DNA of 64,000 bases from Pseudomonadota bacterium (GTDB lineage: Bacteria; Pseudomonadota; Gammaproteobacteria; Enterobacterales; Enterobacteriaceae): positions 1 to 64,000 of the forward strand of contig JAGTSE010000044.1 of assembly GCA_018261615.1 (NCBI GenBank), read 5' to 3'. The position numbers and the translations under genes are program-made. The notes below the pieces were generated by a model, which had not been told where the DNA came from, ran no database searches, and saw only the letters and a list, made by a program, of their open reading frames with translations. Of this stretch, positions 62,424-64,000 are shown one piece after another. Position 1 is the first letter of the stretch, and each line of letters begins with the position of its first letter.

Positions 62424-63047
62424 ATGACTCTGTCGGACTTCCGCTTTATTCGCCTGCTACCGCTGGCCAGCCTCGTTTTGACCGCCTGTACGCTCAACGC
62501 GCCCAAAGGGCCAGGGCAAAGCCCGGATTCGCCGCAGTGGCGTCAGCATCAGCAGCAGGTGAGAGCATTAAGCCAGTATCAGACGCGCGGAGCCTTCGCT
62601 TACCTGTCCGATCAGCAAAAAGTCTACGCCCGCTTCTTCTGGCAGCAGACTGGCGAAGATCGTTACCGTTTGTTGCTAACCAACCCACTGGGCAGTACTG
62701 AACTGGAACTGAATGCACAGCCGGGTAATGTGCAACTGGTTGATAATAAAGGCCAGCACTATATCGCTGACGATGCCGAAGAGATGATCGGCAAGTTGAC
62801 CGGCATGCCGATCCCGCTTAATAGCCTGCGCCAGTGGATCCTCGGTCTGCCGGGCAATGCCACCGATTACAAACTTGACGATCAGTACCGCCTGAGCGAA
62901 CTGAACTACAGCCAGGGCGGTAAAAACTGGAAAGTCGTTTATGGCGGATATGACAGCAAAACCCAACCAGCAATGCCCGCAAATATGGAGCTGAGCGACG
63001 GCAGCCAGCGTATCAAGCTGAAAATGGATAACTGGATTGTAAAATGA
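62424..63047 (+). CDS. lolB: Outer-membrane lipoprotein receptor LolB
   Basis: LolB (207 residues) accepts lipoproteins from LolA and inserts them in the outer membrane. It is itself a lipoprotein: the lipobox LTAC ends at Cys22, and the next residue (Thr) is not the Asp retention signal. Mature-domain segments YQTRGAFAYLSDQQKVYARF and NPLGSTELEL match E. coli. Its TGA stop overlaps the ispE start by four bases. Confidence 0.97.
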   Translation: MTLSDFRFIRLLPLASLVLTACTLNAPKGPGQSPDSPQWRQHQQQVRALSQYQTRGAFAYLSDQQKVYARFFWQQTGEDRYRLLLTNPLGSTELELNAQPGNVQLVDNKGQHYIADDAEEMIGKLTGMPIPLNSLRQWILGLPGNATDYKLDDQYRLSELNYSQGGKNWKVVYGGYDSKTQPAMPANMELSDGSQRIKLKMDNWIVK

Positions 63048-63910
63048 CAACCTGGCCCGCTCCGGCAAAACTTAACCTGTTTTTATATATTACAGGCCAG
63101 CGAGCTGATGGTTATCACACCTTACAGACGCTTTTTCAGTTTCTCGATTATGGCGATACGCTGACCATCGAACCACGCAGAGACGGTGAAATTCGTCTAT
63201 TAACCCCGGTTGCCGGAGTGCCTGACGAAGAGAATCTGATCGTGCGCGCGGCACGTTTGCTGATCAAACACGCCAGCGAGACAGGGCGTTATCCCGAGGG
63301 CAGCGGCGCCAACATTGCAATTGATAAACGTCTGCCAATGGGTGGCGGCCTCGGCGGCGGTTCATCAAATGCCGCGACCGTGCTGGTCGCGTTGAATCAC
63401 TTATGGCGCTGCCGACTGAGCGTTGACGAACTGGCGGCGCTTGGCCTGCAACTGGGAGCGGATGTCCCGGTATTTGTGCGTGGGCATGCGGCCTTTGCTG
63501 AGGGAATTGGCGAGATCCTGACACCGGTTAATCCACCGGAGAAATGGTATCTGGTGGCGCATCCGGGCGTCAGCATTCCCACGCCAGTGATTTTCAAAGA
63601 TCCCGAGTTGCCGAGAGCGACACCGGAGCGGTCAATAGAAACGTTGCTAAATTGTGAATTCGGCAACGATTGCGAGGTTATCGCAAGAAAACGTTTTCGC
63701 GAGGTTGATGCCGCGCTTTCCTGGCTGTTAGAATACGCGCCGTCGCGCCTGACTGGCACAGGGGCCTGTGTCTTTTCCGAATTTGACACCGAATCCGCCG
63801 CTCGTCAGGTGCTTGAGCAAGCCCCGGAATGGCTGCACGGTTTTGTCGCGCGAGGCGTCAACCTCTCGCCGCTAGCACAAACCATCGCCGGGCAAGCTGA
63901 GCTCCGGTGA
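63044..63910 (+). CDS. ispE: 4-diphosphocytidyl-2-C-methyl-D-erythritol kinase
   Basis: IspE (288 residues; 283 in E. coli) phosphorylates CDP-ME in the MEP isoprenoid pathway. It is a GHMP kinase: substrate-binding PAPAKLNLFLYITGQRADGYH is seen as its APAKLNLFL core at the N-terminus. The ATP-binding glycine-rich loop is LPMGGGLGGGSSNAAT (about residues 93-108). The C-terminal LTGTGACVFSEF is the third motif. It overlaps lolB (ATGA). In E. coli prs follows; here the window ends 90 bases later, before any prs start. Confidence 0.97.
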   Translation: MTTWPAPAKLNLFLYITGQRADGYHTLQTLFQFLDYGDTLTIEPRRDGEIRLLTPVAGVPDEENLIVRAARLLIKHASETGRYPEGSGANIAIDKRLPMGGGLGGGSSNAATVLVALNHLWRCRLSVDELAALGLQLGADVPVFVRGHAAFAEGIGEILTPVNPPEKWYLVAHPGVSIPTPVIFKDPELPRATPERSIETLLNCEFGNDCEVIARKRFREVDAALSWLLEYAPSRLTGTGACVFSEFDTESAARQVLEQAPEWLHGFVARGVNLSPLAQTIAGQAELR

Positions 63911-64000
63911 CAACGTCACATGTTCCAGACGTTGCATCGCGCTCTTTAATACACCGCATGGATAGAATTTCGCCCTGACCGCACATTCTGGCGTATTCTA

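Noticed and set aside
63911..64000. Start of prs or a tRNA at the right edge
   Set aside because: Only 90 bases remain; no start codon matching Prs and no cloverleaf could be identified.

Overview
The window is a chromosomal segment from a member of the Enterobacteriaceae related to Escherichia, Enterobacter and Kosakonia. Gene content and order follow the E. coli 27-28 minute region, read in the opposite direction to the usual K-12 map: rnm/yciO - trp operon - ompW - yciCBA - tonB - yciI - clsA - yciU - oppFDCBA - ychE - adhE - tdk - hns - galU - rssBA - ychJ - purU - tyrosine tRNAs - narIJHG - narK - narXL - ychO - ychN - chaCBA - kdsA - sirB1/sirB2 - prmC - prfA - hemA - lolB - ispE. The proteins are close to E. 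coli but clearly diverged. The locus also carries genes E. coli K-12 lacks here (a ClC protein, a LysE-SMR pair, a secreted PEBP, a chemoreceptor, a DUF1883 protein), and kch is missing. I therefore read it as a sister genus or species, not E. coli. The species cannot be fixed from the sequence alone.

Layout: 1-150 is the end of an IS3-family element. 456-8797 holds yciO, rnm and the complete attenuated trp operon (trpL-E-D-C-B-A, with TrpGD and TrpCF fusions). 8947-18149 is a run of envelope and small conserved genes (ClC, ompW, yciC, yciB, yciA, tonB, yciI, SMR/LysE exporters, yciY, clsA, yciU). 18164-24259 is the oppABCDF oligopeptide importer; its last gene has been clipped by an IS200-type element. 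25086-28895 holds ychE and adhE. 28929-29739 is a decayed IS10-like element. 29771-36204 holds tdk, hns, galU, rssB/rssA, ychJ and purU. 36286-36720 is a tyrosine-tRNA operon with tandem repeats. 36762-48173 is the nitrate respiration block: NarGHJI enzyme, NarK transporter and NarXL two-component system, with perfect FNR palindromes ahead of narG and narK. 48177-55592 holds ychO, the PEBP gene, ychN, the chemoreceptor, the DUF1883 gene and cha genes. 55632-56878 is a second, inverted IS10-like remnant. 56902-63910 contains LPS, translation-termination, tetrapyrrole, lipoprotein and isoprenoid genes.

Functional themes are tryptophan biosynthesis; anaerobic nitrate respiration with AdhE fermentation; peptide and iron-siderophore uptake (Opp, TonB); stress and global regulation (H-NS, RssB); and core housekeeping (RF1 with its methylase, HemA, KdsA, LolB, IspE). 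I found no complete undescribed defence or biosynthetic system. The points most worth a second look are the IS-altered OppF tail, which has lost a conserved cysteine; a chemoreceptor with a complete amino-acid-binding dCache signature; a ClC protein with a channel-like residue pattern; an inverted pair of IS10-like relics; and an IS200-like scar next to a truncated Lrp/AsnC fragment.
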